From the NCBI GenBank assembly GCA_017562135.1, contig QEYB01001179.1, positions 35,001-99,000 on the forward strand: DNA of 64,000 nucleotides, read 5' to 3'. The DNA comes from Dipylidium caninum (taxonomy: Eukaryota > Platyhelminthes > Cestoda > Cyclophyllidea > Dipylidiidae). Positions within the stretch are counted from its first letter, which is position 1; each line of letters starts with the position of its first letter. Made by a program: the position numbers and the translations under genes. Below, in pieces: positions 1 to 11,244 of this stretch. The notes under the pieces are model-generated. The model was not told where the DNA came from and ran no database searches. It saw only the letters and a list, made by a program, of their open reading frames with translations.

Positions 1-19
1 TTTTCCCAAAGCAATATAA

Positions 20-170
20 CGACGTCAATATTAGTTTGTGCAAAGAAGATCGTGCTCAAATTAATACTGTGCTTTAAGGTCACAGGGATAAAATACTGGC
101 CTCAACAGTTTCACTCTCTCCGAAACATATATCGGCGAATGGAAGTTTGACAAAATGTTCCTTTTAGAGC
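20..170 (+). repeat. Diverged direct repeat, copy A
   Basis: This stretch matches 2620-2760 in the same orientation. Shared blocks by eye include 'atcgtgctcaaatta', 'tactgtgctttaaggt' and 'cctcaacagttt', with small indels between them. A weaker shared block ('taggcgatttttaatatt' type) recurs at about 573-590 and 2908-2925, so the repeat unit may be longer. No coding capacity is recognisable. It is probably an old dispersed element or a local duplication; the family is unknown. Confidence 0.6.
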
Positions 171-755
171 CTGCTTTTTTTTTGACGCCATGTTTAAATC
201 TCCTCAACCACGGGTGGAGTGGGAGTGCTACATCCACAAAAGCTACGCGGGCTACTCCGAATGCATCGTAAAGTTCTCGGCCGAGCTTTGGTGAAACAAT
301 ATGGGGAGTATGTTAGTTACTGACTTAGGCACCGGGCATGGGTTAGTTCTTTCACTGCAGGGTATGGACGTGAGTTTATTGGGTCGGATAGGTAAATTGT
401 AGATAAACGCGCAGCTCGCATTCCGGCAAAATGGGTTAGGAGGTTACTTTTAAATACTGGGCTGGGTTTGGCTGGTTTTGGGGTATATAGTGAATCTACA
501 CTCATCTCTAACATATATATTGTGATAATTCCTCACTGTAGTAGTGACTCGGCTGAGAATTTGAAAAAAAATCTAGGCGATTTTTAGTATTTATATATTC
601 GCAGGATGGTATGTTTTATATGTAACAAAACTTACTATGATTTCAAATAGCCTTCCTTTACACTTCAACTTTCTAGTTGTTACAGCCGTACTCTTTCATA
701 CCCGTGAATATAAATATGGCAGTAGATTCTCCGTGTTTTTTTTGTTTTATATGTG

Positions 756-761
756 TTTATT
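756..761 (-). promoter_or_regulatory. Polyadenylation signal AATAAA
   Basis: The plus strand reads tttatt, which is AATAAA on the minus strand. It lies about 180 nt past the stop codon of the two-exon gene at 938-2362, a normal 3' UTR distance. It supports that gene ending in the second exon rather than continuing downstream. Confidence 0.45.
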
Positions 762-937
762 TCCTTTTCTGTAGTTCAGATTCATCCGGTCTCATCTATC
801 TTTATCGGTATACTCTACCAAAATAATACCCCTACTTCGTCCCGTCTCACTGGCTCTTCGGTGACTCATTCATTTTCGGGTTCAATTCATTTTTAAATGG
901 GGTCACTCTCTTTCCGAGGGTTCTGCTGCTTGAGCGG

Positions 938-2362
938 TCATGCGTTGTGACCTATGAAACTTTTGCGTAAAAGTACATTCCCGGAAGCATATTTTCTCCT
1001 CAATTGGATTTGAAAACCCATCCACATATATCTTTCAGTGCAAAAGGGAGGTATTAAAAACACCAAGGCACCCTTTCCTTCGTAGGGAACATATGCCCTT
1101 TGAGTAGATCTCACCACCACGGTCCAGTACATATCCACTTGGCAGTAGCAGAGAGTTCTGTCCTCATCCTGTGACATTGATGAAGATAGTTTGTCACCAA
1201 CAAATTCTTGCCGAAAAATTCGAGATCATTCCCGCTACTCGTAGAGACCTAACGGTCGATTTTAATCGGCAAAGTGAGAGCTGCTCATGCCAATTACGAG
1301 AGAGTAAAATGCCCTGGTCGTGCCACTGAAAAAGGTTTCTCTTCATAGTCCCGATCTATGAGGGTCGTCGTGCATCTTTATCTCTTCTCCTCAAGCGAAC
1401 CCAAGCTTTTTTTTGCAAATCCTCAAGGATCAGGAAAAAATCCATAATCCTTGGAGACTTCAAAAGTTTTTTTCCCAAATTGAACTGTACCGTTGGTCTG
1501 GCCACTGATCAAACCAAATAGAAATACGAGTCCTATCCGTACGCCGTTAATTGGTTTGGCATTTGCATTTGTTAAAGACCCGTATATCTCTCGGTACTTC
1601 TCCCTCCGTTTAAAAGCAGTCGGGCGAGTTAGTACAACAACAACAACGTCGTAATTGTGGCTGTCTGGAATATCCGGATGACAAACTGCTTTGCTTGTGA
1701 CAACAAATCGAACCGATTCATTGTTAATTGGAGCCTAAGTTGATTAAGAACATGTGAGAGCGAGCCAACCCTGTCAAGCCAAAATAAGAGGAAATTAATC
1801 TGCTCAAAGTAGTGCTATGCTTGATCGCATAAAGTGATCATAGTCCTAATTATTTTATTGAGAAAGATTATTCAGGAAAGGGGTAGCGTTGTCGGCAGAC
1901 CACGAAAGGTGGAAATCAGATATGTAATTAAGTGTGGATCGAACTTACTTCTTCAACTGTTTCATTCTTCAGCAGACGGTCTACCGTGGCCGTTAAGTTG
2001 ATTGCCTGAGGGAAAGTCAAATAAACTCTTTTATCTAGTGGAAATCGATAAAGGTCGTCTGGGATCTTAATTAAGTCTTCATGGGTCAATGGCACCGACT
2101 GAGCACCCTTTTCGAGAACAACACTGTCTTCCACCGTGAATCTCGTCGTATTAGTAGATTTAACATGGAAATGCAAATCTACTACGTAGTTCCATCCTGA
2201 ACGCTTTATTTTCAATGGCCAGCCGTCAGTGATATCGGTAGAAATAGAGGAACTTGATTTTGACGGCGGTTCTTGGAGAAGAAATAAGCAAACCGATATA
2301 GTGGCCAGAGCACATAACAACCCCAACCCTAAACACAACATAGATTTCTTAAGAGGTTGCAT
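938..2362 (-). CDS. Two-exon gene, predicted signal-anchored membrane protein of unknown function
   Basis: The exons are 2362-1949 and 1168-938, giving 214 aa. The ATG at 2362 has G at -3. The donor (GAA|gtaagt) and acceptor (aatgtcacag|GAT) are both phase 0, so the intron is 780 bp. Residues 1-6 are basic (PLKK), residues 8-29 form one hydrophobic segment, and the rest is predicted lumenal or extracellular with three N-glycosylation sequons (NTT, NLT, NET). The second exon encodes a Cys-containing hydrophobic stretch and stops at 938-940. An AATAAA follows at 756-761. The K-K-then-hydrophobic N-terminus fits a type II anchor or an uncleaved signal. I do not recognise a family. The first exon is the surest part, and the joining of the two exons is inferred from splice signals and phase. 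Confidence 0.6.
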
Positions 2363-4184
2363 GACCAATTTTGCCTAAGTTCGGGAATCCACCAAGCGCA
2401 ATTTGGGAATATATAGCCTGTTTCTCAACTAGAATCAATATACTCCGACATGGATACATTTAACAACTTTCTTGTGTGTTTCTCTTTCATTCCAAATGAT
2501 ATTACCGGGAAAGCAGGTTGAGGAGTAACGTTTTGGAAAATAATAGACTAAGCGGTACATATTGTAGACAAATGAAAGACCCCAAAATATCTACCTTCCC
2601 GAGGGTGATTAACTTTTCAATGCCGTCAAATATTGCACAAGTTGTTGACAAAGAAAATCGTGCTCAAATTATACTGTGCTTTAAGGTTCACAGGAAAATA
2701 CTGCCTCAACAGTTCACAGTCTCCGGACATGTATCGTGCGAATGGAATTTTTGACACGTCCCATTTCGAGCTGCATGTTTTATTGACCCGTGAGGAGCCA
2801 TCAAGGCGTCCATTAAAGCTCGGCGCCCGTATCCCACAGTTAGTGTATGTAATGAAAACACTTCCTAGCATAAAACTTTTGGTTTCCACTATGTGCGCTG
2901 AGGAAAATTAGGCGATTTTTAATATTTTATGTCGATGAGGTTGTATAAGCAAATTATTTCGAAGAGTTGACTAATGTTTACGTTTGCACTATGGACAGAA
3001 TCGTCTTCATACGTAAATAAGCCAGATAAATTTCTCTTTGATATTAGCCGCGTTTCGTCCATTCTATGGATGGCATTTAATCATATTTCGAATGGGCGTA
3101 TGGCAATTTTATAATTCCCATAATATAAACAAACCTCATTTCATTAGGGCATTGTAAAGATTTCACGTCGTGCTAATATTACATACCATTTTAATAGTTA
3201 TTAAGATTTAAATTAAGCCAAATTTGTCTATAAACATTACCAATGATTTCGTTTAAAGTTTCATGTGCGCCGGTCACAGGAATATGATGACAACGACGAC
3301 CGATGTTTGCGTCAGATAACTCATCTGGTGTGTAGGCGCTAACTTTCCATCAGCAGAGTTCGACTGGTTTAAACATGGACAACGTTTACAATACACCCAG
3401 GGACACCTTCACTTACCTCGGTACGTTACCTAATAGTATAGATCAAATCTTATGTTCCGTCTACTTTCTTCTTAGTATTGTTATTACGATTCGCCATATA
3501 GATGCTATTTTTTTAATGTCTACCCACCAGGGGTATTTTTAATTTATCCGTTACACTTTCTATTCGTGAAAATCTCGTCTGGCTTACTCGGAGAATCACC
3601 GACTGGTCTGCAGCAATTAGTTATAGAGTCGATTCACAGCCCACTATTGGTATGAATTATCGCATTAAAATTAATTTCACATCAGGAAGTTATTCATATC
3701 TTCATCGGTTATGATGTATGGAGATTTGTTGACGGCGCACGTCTACACTGCCATGTGTAGTAAAATACAACAGTAGTATAGTAATAGTTTCTGTCAATGG
3801 TAGAGCTCAAAGAAGGTAATCTTTAAAATGTATTGTCAGCCGTCTAGACGCAGTTAGAATTTACTTCCTGGTTCATAAAAGCGTTTTCTACTTCCGCGGC
3901 AAAGTGAAACATAGGCTCGAATTGCATCGTTGGAGTCTTCTATATCAGCATGAAATGGGAGATTACGAATTGCTCAAAATGTCATTGTGACTAAAACTTA
4001 TTCCTCACTGCATGTTCTAAGTAATTCGAGTTCGCTTTATCAGTGACTCGAAACAGACATACCTCCTATATACCATTCATTCTCCCACTCAAAATGTGAG
4101 ACAGGAAAATACGCACCTGCGGGCGACATCGGCAACCTAATGCACACTCACGTGTGTCTCCATTTAAAACGAGCACAAATCAGA
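2363..4184. other. Intergenic stretch upstream of the membrane-protein gene
   Basis: AT-rich sequence that contains repeat copy B (2620-2760) and only short open frames. I see no tRNA, no conserved coding segment and no clear promoter motif. The promoter of the gene starting at 2362 should lie in the first few hundred bases. Confidence 0.5.
2620..2760 (+). repeat. Diverged direct repeat, copy B
   Basis: Second copy of the repeat seen at 20-170, same orientation and about 2.6 kb away. Together the copies bracket the two-exon membrane-protein gene. The 92-codon and 87-codon open frames here read through the repeat on opposite strands and do not look like real proteins. Confidence 0.6.
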
Positions 4185-4191
4185 GGGTGGT

Positions 4192-4304
4192 AATCGTTGC
4201 TTCTAGGCTCCGCCCTCAGACGAATTCACCCGTTAAATTTTGCTCCCATTTCTGCAGACTGCATTGTCCTCGCCACGGGCATTCCACGTCTTTCAGTCTG
4301 AAGC
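4192..4304 (+). pseudogene. Decayed fragment of larp7 (end of intron 1 plus start of exon 2)
   Basis: About 105 bases match the larp7 exon 2 region (14690-14588, minus strand) at roughly 85% by eye. The match includes the intron end 'gcttctag' and the exon start, then the block coding for IVLATGIPR ('ctcgccacgggcattccacg' is identical). A one-base insertion (gtctttcag against gtcttcag) breaks the frame, and similarity stops just before the acidic-tract codons. Keeping intron sequence means a DNA-level copy rather than a processed cDNA. It sits in the opposite orientation to the parent gene, about 10 kb away, next to the repeat cluster that starts at 4510. Confidence 0.75.
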
Positions 4305-4509
4305 ATGTCTCAAGCATGCTATGCCAATTAGCTTGGCTTCTCGTAACACTCGACTGCGCCCACATACAACGAATAACTACGTCGAATGCAGTCGTGAACA
4401 GTTGTAGATAACCACGCAGGGTTATTCCCTTATATAGACCCAGCAGAGCTATCAATTTAGTGGTGCGCCTATCACGAAACTGGTGCACATTTGACGCGTC
4501 ATGAGAGGG

Positions 4510-4538
4510 TATTTAGTCCCCGTCGTGGGTGCTGCACT
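4510..4538 (+). repeat. 29-bp exact direct repeat, left copy
   Basis: Begins tatttagtccccgtcgtggg and is identical over 29 bases to 7023-7051 in the same orientation. The flanks are not obviously alike beyond a few bases. An exact match this long between diverged flanks suggests a conserved end or recent shared origin within a repeat element. Confidence 0.8.
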
Positions 4539-5474
4539 ATCACTCTCCTGTCCTTACTCCCACACCCCACAAACCCCAACCCCAACTGAGACCCCTCCAA
4601 GTCCCCGTCCAGTCTGCTGTGTCGTCTCTGCGGTTATACACGCTAAAACCCGCTAACAGGACTAGTCACCCTGACACTCTGCTTCCTCATTTCGCCACCA
4701 TGTAGGCAGGTCATACGCACGCGAGGAAGTAAGGGAAGCGTTATTGTTCACAGGTGTTATTTTCAAAAGGCGCATATATGAGAGTTGAGGCGGTGCTGCG
4801 TAGAGTACAGAAGGGAAGGTGCCTTCGCGAGCCAACATATGGTGTCCATTCTGAAAGAAGCAAGGGCAAATTGGGTCAACAACAGGAGAATGATGAGTGA
4901 GAACAAATATAGATGGCTGGGTGGCGTTAGACGCCCACTGTATTACGGTCACAGTGTTAGTGTCTCCATTTTCAAGTCGACCCCGTCGTGAATGGGACAG
5001 AGAAGTGCAGTGAGCCACACCACGTGACCAACTGCCTGCACACTAAGCAGCAGTAAATGTGCTCGCGAGGAAAGACTCACAGGAGTTATCGGGAGGATCG
5101 ATTGCGTCCTCCGTCGATGTCACGGCGCAGACGGCCTGTGTCCACACCTCCCTCTCGAGCAACTCGGAAGTGTCGGCCTCAGAGTGGACGGTAGTATGAA
5201 AGTGTGCCATCGCTTGATGTCTCGCGTATTGCAATGGGAAATGCAGGCGAAGTCACCTACAATAGACGATTTACTTGAGTGTGTGCACTTCGCGTGACAC
5301 TATCATGCGGCATGACGAAAGGAAGTTGCTTCAGATTGTAACTCCGATTGGTAGGGGAGTCAGGGAGTGAAGAAATGCTCATGACGAGAAAAAGGACAAG
5401 TGAGGAGAATTTTGCGACAGAAGAGGAGAGAGTGTAAGGGGCGGAGGCAATAGGGAGGCGGAGTGGAATGGGGG

Positions 5475-5559
5475 TGAGTGAGTGAGTGAGTGAGTGAGTG
5501 AGTGAGTGAGTGAGTGAGTGAGTGAGTGAGTGAGTGAGTGAGTGAGTGAGTGAGTGAGT
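5475..5559 (+). repeat. (TGAG)n microsatellite, about 21 copies
   Basis: Perfect tetranucleotide array of 85 bases. Because it lacks stop codons on the minus strand, it creates long artificial LTHS-repeat open frames there. The plus strand presents a tandem series of GTGAGT hexamers, the same string as a good 5' splice site. Confidence 0.97.
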
Positions 5560-5861
5560 CTAAAGGGTGTCCTCGATGGAGCCTTACGTAGGATATCACC
5601 TGCGCGCACACATGCCCAGATATTCTCTCAACTGAAGTGAGGAGGCATCCTCCGCGTGTGTGTATTTATACGGCGACACACGTGGGTGCGCATAGGTGCC
5701 GATAGCGTCAGAAGGTGGACGGTACACCTGTGAGTGTAGACGCCAATCCTTCAGTGTTCCATGTGGGCGGAGCGCAGCTTAGATAGTCACTGCTATTTCC
5801 AACCCCACCAATATCTTGCCATACCTTCTCGGGCAATTCAACCACCCACCACTCTCCACCC

Positions 5862-6116
5862 CCACCCCCACCTTCCACCATCCACCCACGACAAATTACA
5901 CACCACCATGCATCCAACAGACAACCCACCCAATCATCCACCCACACACACGCACACATTGTCAAAACCAAGGTGGTCGACCACAACCATGCCCCTTATA
6001 TCCGTTCGACGGTGCTGCCTCAATTCTCGCTCCCCTATTCGCTCTCTTAACAGTCTGGGAAATCGTCTTCAACATGTGACATTGCGGACAATCACCTCAT
6101 CTTCTTGTCATTTACC
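5862..6116 (+). repeat. Inverted-repeat arm 1
   Basis: The reverse complement of this segment closely matches 6764-6993. Shared blocks include 'atgccccttatatccgttcg', 'acggtgctgcctcaattctc' and 'gacattgcggacaatcacct'. Arm 1 carries about 24 extra bases near 6050-6070. The outer part is a CCACCC/ACAC-rich tract. The arms are separated by about 650 bp. No transposase is recognisable. Confidence 0.85.
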
Positions 6117-6474
6117 TTAGTACTTCCTTTGTTCTTGTTGACCCGCGCATTCATGACACTCAGAGACCACGAGCAACATGCTAGTCTCCACACAAGCCCT
6201 CTTGACCCGTGAACTGTCATCTCCTACCAATGGCAGTCGTGAGGACAGACGATGTCGCGGACGCAGACCACATGTCACCTGGTGGAGAGCATATCGAGAA
6301 GCGTCAACTCTGCACATCGGTGAGACGAGGGGGTACACTCGTCGTGTAGTAGGGGTGTAATGGTAACACAGGCTGGTGAGGTGAGGATGACCTGGACCAC
6401 GCCTCTTCTCCGAAATGATGAAGAAAATGACCGATTGGAAATTTTTTCGTTTGGACCACCTATTTAAGCTTTAT

Positions 6475-6493
6475 TTGTCCCTGACAGGGACAA
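6475..6493. repeat. Perfect 8-bp stem hairpin
   Basis: ttgtccct-gac-agggacaa forms an 8-bp stem with a 3-nt loop, located between the two inverted arms. Function unknown; it may be a small palindrome inside the element. Confidence 0.6.
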
Positions 6494-6763
6494 GCCGCAG
6501 TCTGGCTTGCATTCGCTTGAACATGCTGGAATGGAGGCGTGGGAGATGAATGAGCAACTCGTCAACGTGTCCGTATGCCATCAGCTTGACGTAAACGGGG
6601 AGCCTGTGTCCACAGGGTCACAGTGAACAAATTCAAGGGGAGACGCATGAGACCCGGCATCCAGAAAAGCATGTCCCTCTCTCCTCCCCCCCTTCCCTCC
6701 CTCCTGTGGTATTCGTGACGGTGGATGAGAAAAATAACTCGTCAAAATGAGTGTTAAGATAAA

Positions 6764-6993
6764 TAGCAGGAAGGTGAGGTGATTGTCCGCAATGTCACGT
6801 GTTGAAGGGAGTGAATAGGGGAGCGAGAATTGAGGCAGCACCGTCGAACGGATATAAGGGGCATGGTTTTGGTCGACCACCTTGGTTTCAACAATGTGGG
6901 TGTGTGTGTGGGTGGATGTTTAGGTGGGTTTGTTGGATGGATGCATGGTGGTGTGTAATTTGTGGTGGGTGGATGGCGGAAGGTGGAGGGTGG
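6764..6993 (-). repeat. Inverted-repeat arm 2
   Basis: Matches the reverse complement of 5862-6116 at roughly 85-90% by eye over its central part. It has the same blocks in the same order but lacks about 24 bases present in arm 1. The arm ends some 30 bases before the right copy of the 29-bp direct repeat at 7023, which suggests that both belong to one composite element. Confidence 0.85.
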
Positions 6994-7022
6994 TTGGTGT
7001 GGGCAGTCTAATTAACCGAGGA

Positions 7023-7051
7023 TATTTAGTCCCCGTCGTGGGTGCTGCACT
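7023..7051 (+). repeat. 29-bp exact direct repeat, right copy
   Basis: Identical to 4510-4538, same orientation, 2513 bp apart. It lies just outside inverted arm 2. Confidence 0.8.
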
Positions 7052-10000
7052 CCACACCTACTTGTGCCCTCCGTCCCCCCAGTCGGCGTAATCAAGTCAA
7101 CCTCCGTGGCATTAAGGCAATCCATCAAATTTATGTCAGCCCCGTCTGATTGCGCCGAAGGTGGAAATGTTGAGGGAGGCACTGAAAGAATGCAAAAAAA
7201 ATCGTGTTGATTGCGTACTTTCCCAATCCCTTAATATAATCAGGCGTGAGGAGGAGTGGTGTCAATTCGGAGTGGACACATGGGCGAAGGCACCTGGAAC
7301 CATCGCCGCGCTACTCTCATGCGAAGTTTTGTCGCCCTAACACACGCCACATCGTTTGCCGCGACACCGACAGGAAGCCTTGAGTTCGCTCCAACTTCTA
7401 CCCCATCTTCTTCACGTCTGCTCAAATTGCGTCTGTGCATTACATCTATGGTAATTTCGATGAATCCCAATGGTGGTCCGGAGCAAGGGGATTTTCACTA
7501 GAGTGGTTGGAGACCACATGAGGCAAAGTCGTCTCGTAGGCAAGAGGGAAGAAGATGACCGACGTTGCAAACAACACATTGGCTACAGACACGAAGTGTG
7601 ATGGGACAATGTGCTCGGGGAGAAGTGTACACTGAATCAATTATAGCAACTTGGGGCATCGAAAAACAGGTGGGATGAAGAGAAGGACGTCATTGTCTGA
7701 CTGAAGGGGAGCAGAACGCTCTGTCGAGATATGCGTCAGCATGGAGATCACCTCCTGATTTGTGCGACTGGTGGCTAGACAATGTCAACTTCTACAAAAT
7801 CGAGAGTGGAGAGGAGGAGCACTCGTGGAATCGTCCGAGGCAAAGGTACACGTGTACGGTGAGGAAGGAAATCATGCGTATATCCTCTTCTCGGATTCCG
7901 GATGGCTACAGGTACACCAGCGAAATGTGCACTGTTCGACTGGTATAGGGGGAAGCAGCCGGCTTAATTTGGTTTGCAGTAGACGCCGTAACTTGCGATG
8001 TGGTGTAGAGCAGTGGCACCCATGTTCCACTATAGCAAAGGCGAGTAGATTCGAAGTCGCGCGTAGGAGAGATGCGTATGAAGGTGCGCATGCACGACAA
8101 ATGGCGAATGGCGGTCACCCAACTAAAGTAGAATACGGAAGTGTCAATGCGGTGGGAGGAAGGCAATGCGAACATCCCTCCAAATTCCCTACGGCATAGC
8201 GGATGGTGCAAATCCTGTCTCCACTAGTGCCGATTTACACTCCATGGCCGTTGTCTAGGGACTCTTCGAGTAAGCAAAATCATATCTTCCTAGGCATTGG
8301 GAAGGTCTTGCCTGATGTTTACTCTCTGCCACGCGCTGCCTCAACTGACATCACTATCCTCGCGTGGCGCCAATGTACGTGGTTGCGAATTTTGGCGTGG
8401 ACCGTGACTCCGTCTCTGTGTGCCCCTAATCAGACAACCTACCAAAAGCGTTGTTGCATTCCATGTGAAACTGAACAAATTATGAAAAAACTCCTCCCAC
8501 CTACACAACTTCTTTACAGGATACATGCATTACGAGAACTTGAGACGTCAGTCAGACAGACAGCGAATAGCATGCTTGAGTCCGGTTGAGGCAGACGGAG
8601 TTGTGGCCAAGTTGTAGTACTCTTGAGACAGCCAGCCTAGCACTTAGTCGAGAGGGAAGACGTGGAAGTTAGAAGAGCCAACATGCGAATATGCACTTGT
8701 TACAGTGTGCTTGGGGCGGACGAAGTTGAACTGATGGCATTACGGAAGTTGGTCGAAGCATGAAATTCGCGTGCACTGGATTTTGAGAATAAAGTCTAAT
8801 CCTCTGGTCGGATGGTGATGAAGCGCCTGCGAACGGCTCGCAACCAGGGTCGGCTAGATGGCCGCAACATCCACCACGATATCGTCACTCTTTATATCGT
8901 CAATGACATTTTCAGCAGATATGCACACCAACTGTTAGCGTGTGCCAATCTCCGTATGGTTAGGAGAGAAAACACAAGGCAATAAATGTGGAAGATGTGT
9001 TCCTGTCTGCCAAGTAATACAGCTGACAGAATTGTGTGGCAGGTGGTGGCTTCGGAAATGCGGGTTGGAAATCGTTGTAGCCAACGGTATTTCTATTGCA
9101 CCCACTTTCGTTATTGTCTGGGGCGGGGGAGTGGGGAGGAGCTTTGCTGAAGAGCTCACGAAACCCGCGTCGCCAAGTGAGTATACGCTCAGGATCTTCT
9201 ATCTCTCTTCGATGGCGTAAGCCTTATCAGGCAACTTAGGCCCAGGTAGATCTCTTGCGCTCTTACGGAACGGCACAACGAAGAGGCCAGGATGGCAGGA
9301 CCTCCATTTATTCTTGCTGTTAAGAAAGTCACTCCTTACACATCTTATTCAGGTGTGGTTCTTTGTACAACCAAGCAACGGTACTCCTGCAGTGGGAAGG
9401 GGGACATGCAAGTCGGCCTCTTATCCTCTGTTACATATACACCATCGATCTCGGAAGGATGCGTGTCCACGAGGGTGGAAGTCCATGCGGCGGAATTCGA
9501 TACACAAATTATCCTCTCGGCGTTTCAGCTTCAAGACTTAATTTGACCAGTCGCAGTTGCCGCTCTACGTAAAGGGGAGCCTCAATACATTGCGCGATGA
9601 ATCGTCTACCTTAGAAGTGCCTCGAGTGCGCCTCAAGAGGAGTCTCCGACAGTGAGATAAAAGTTTATTGAGGCGATTACACCGCTAGTCTATCAGCCTA
9701 TGATGTTGACGTCCACAACGTAAACGCGTCTCGACGCACATGGGCACAAAGGCAACACTGGGCGTATGAAAAGAGGCATTTCAAAATTGGGACAACGGTA
9801 GAACTCAGCCTTGCGTGACGCTGAAAGAAGGCCTCCTTGACTACACCTGACTGAATTCATTTCCTTGAAGGCTTCCTGGCGCTTCTAGAGTAGCCACCCT
9901 CTTCCTCCCATTACTACGTCAAAAACTAAAGTATTCCAACTTAATCTCCCAAATCGAGTCGAGCGTCTGACCCCCTCACCTCAATTGAGGCATACCCAAT

Positions 10001-11244
10001 AAAGAGGCCCCTCTGTAGAGCCTCCCAAGTGCGTGACCACAATTTAGCCTATTTTTCTGCACTGGACTTACGACAGTTATGGCAAATACGGCACCAGCTG
10101 CGCATCACTTCCACACATTACTCTCTCGCAAATGGATAGGAACCATGAGAAAAGAATAAGCCACTAAAAATCATTTCAATTCCACACTACAGTGTCAACC
10201 AACAAATCAGAACTCATGTACCAAAGGAATGATATGAAAAGGTCTCACTTGAAAGCGTATAATCAGGGGTTCTGGTAAAATAAAGAGGGTGATTTGAACT
10301 CGACGAGCACCAGTCTAAACAGAGCGCCAACACCACCACTGGGGATTGCCATCACCTCCTCTCAAATCCTGTCCTCCGAGCATGCGAGAGCTGGGTAAAA
10401 ATGCCATGCACCTGCGAGCTGAGCTTGTGATGACACCCGTGGTCAAGTAAACACTGCACTCGAACAGTGCCTCGATCTGTTCACTTCGACTAGGACAGAA
10501 CATCTCTCTCGCGGTTCGACCACCTTGAGCTATTTGAGCCCTTCCATGCGACAACAGCAAACTGTTTCGTTGGAGGCACAGCTCGAACTAACAGGCCTAT
10601 ATCTACGCGACCATAACGATGAACTGAAACAACAACGGTGGATTCACCGACATACGGAGTGGGAAAAAATTGGACCCAACCGTTTAAACAGTCTAAACGT
10701 GAAGCTAACGCTTGCAATAACATGAAGCATTTGGAACGCCGCACCCCATGAAGCAACGGGCTTCATCACGAGTTCTAAGCCGCGAACACGGCGCAGGGTT
10801 TAGTCCTAGTGAGTAAGAGGACCGCCAACCACCTCCCTTGACCCGTGCATCTCCACTACACCATACTGAGTATCAATTAAAGACCGTGAAGGCAACAAAG
10901 CTGGTGGCCTGCACCGATGTATCAAGTCATTTCTCAAAGTACTTCAACCACACCTTGAATGCACCCAAAACCTCTAAGACCCGATGCACGAATACGGTCG
11001 CCAGAGCATGTCAGACGTCACTGACTAAATGGCGGTAGCGAACGAAGCCAGATAGAAAGTTGACCCCAGTCTAGACAAAAAAAGTGCAACGAATCATCTG
11101 ACGCATAGCTAAGCACCTCTAAGATCTCTCTCTATTTTTCTGCAGGGTCATATCAAAAACGCAAATTTACAAAGAGTTCCAGGGCGTCATCACAGTGCAC
11201 ATACGATTATGTTCTTCTTAGGGTAGCGGGGCAGGAATAGCGCT
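7052..11244. other. Intergenic stretch 3' of larp7
   Basis: Mixed-composition sequence with many mid-length open frames on both strands (for example 7762-8199 and 8203-8589), none with recognisable motifs or consistent exon signals. The part next to 11245 should hold the larp7 3' UTR. I see no canonical minus-strand AATAAA within the first kilobase; the nearest are at about 9662 and 9305. It may include decayed repeat sequence. Confidence 0.45.

Noticed and set aside
5360..5611. Minus-strand frames rich in LTHS repeats
   Set aside because: Pure translation of the TGAG microsatellite.
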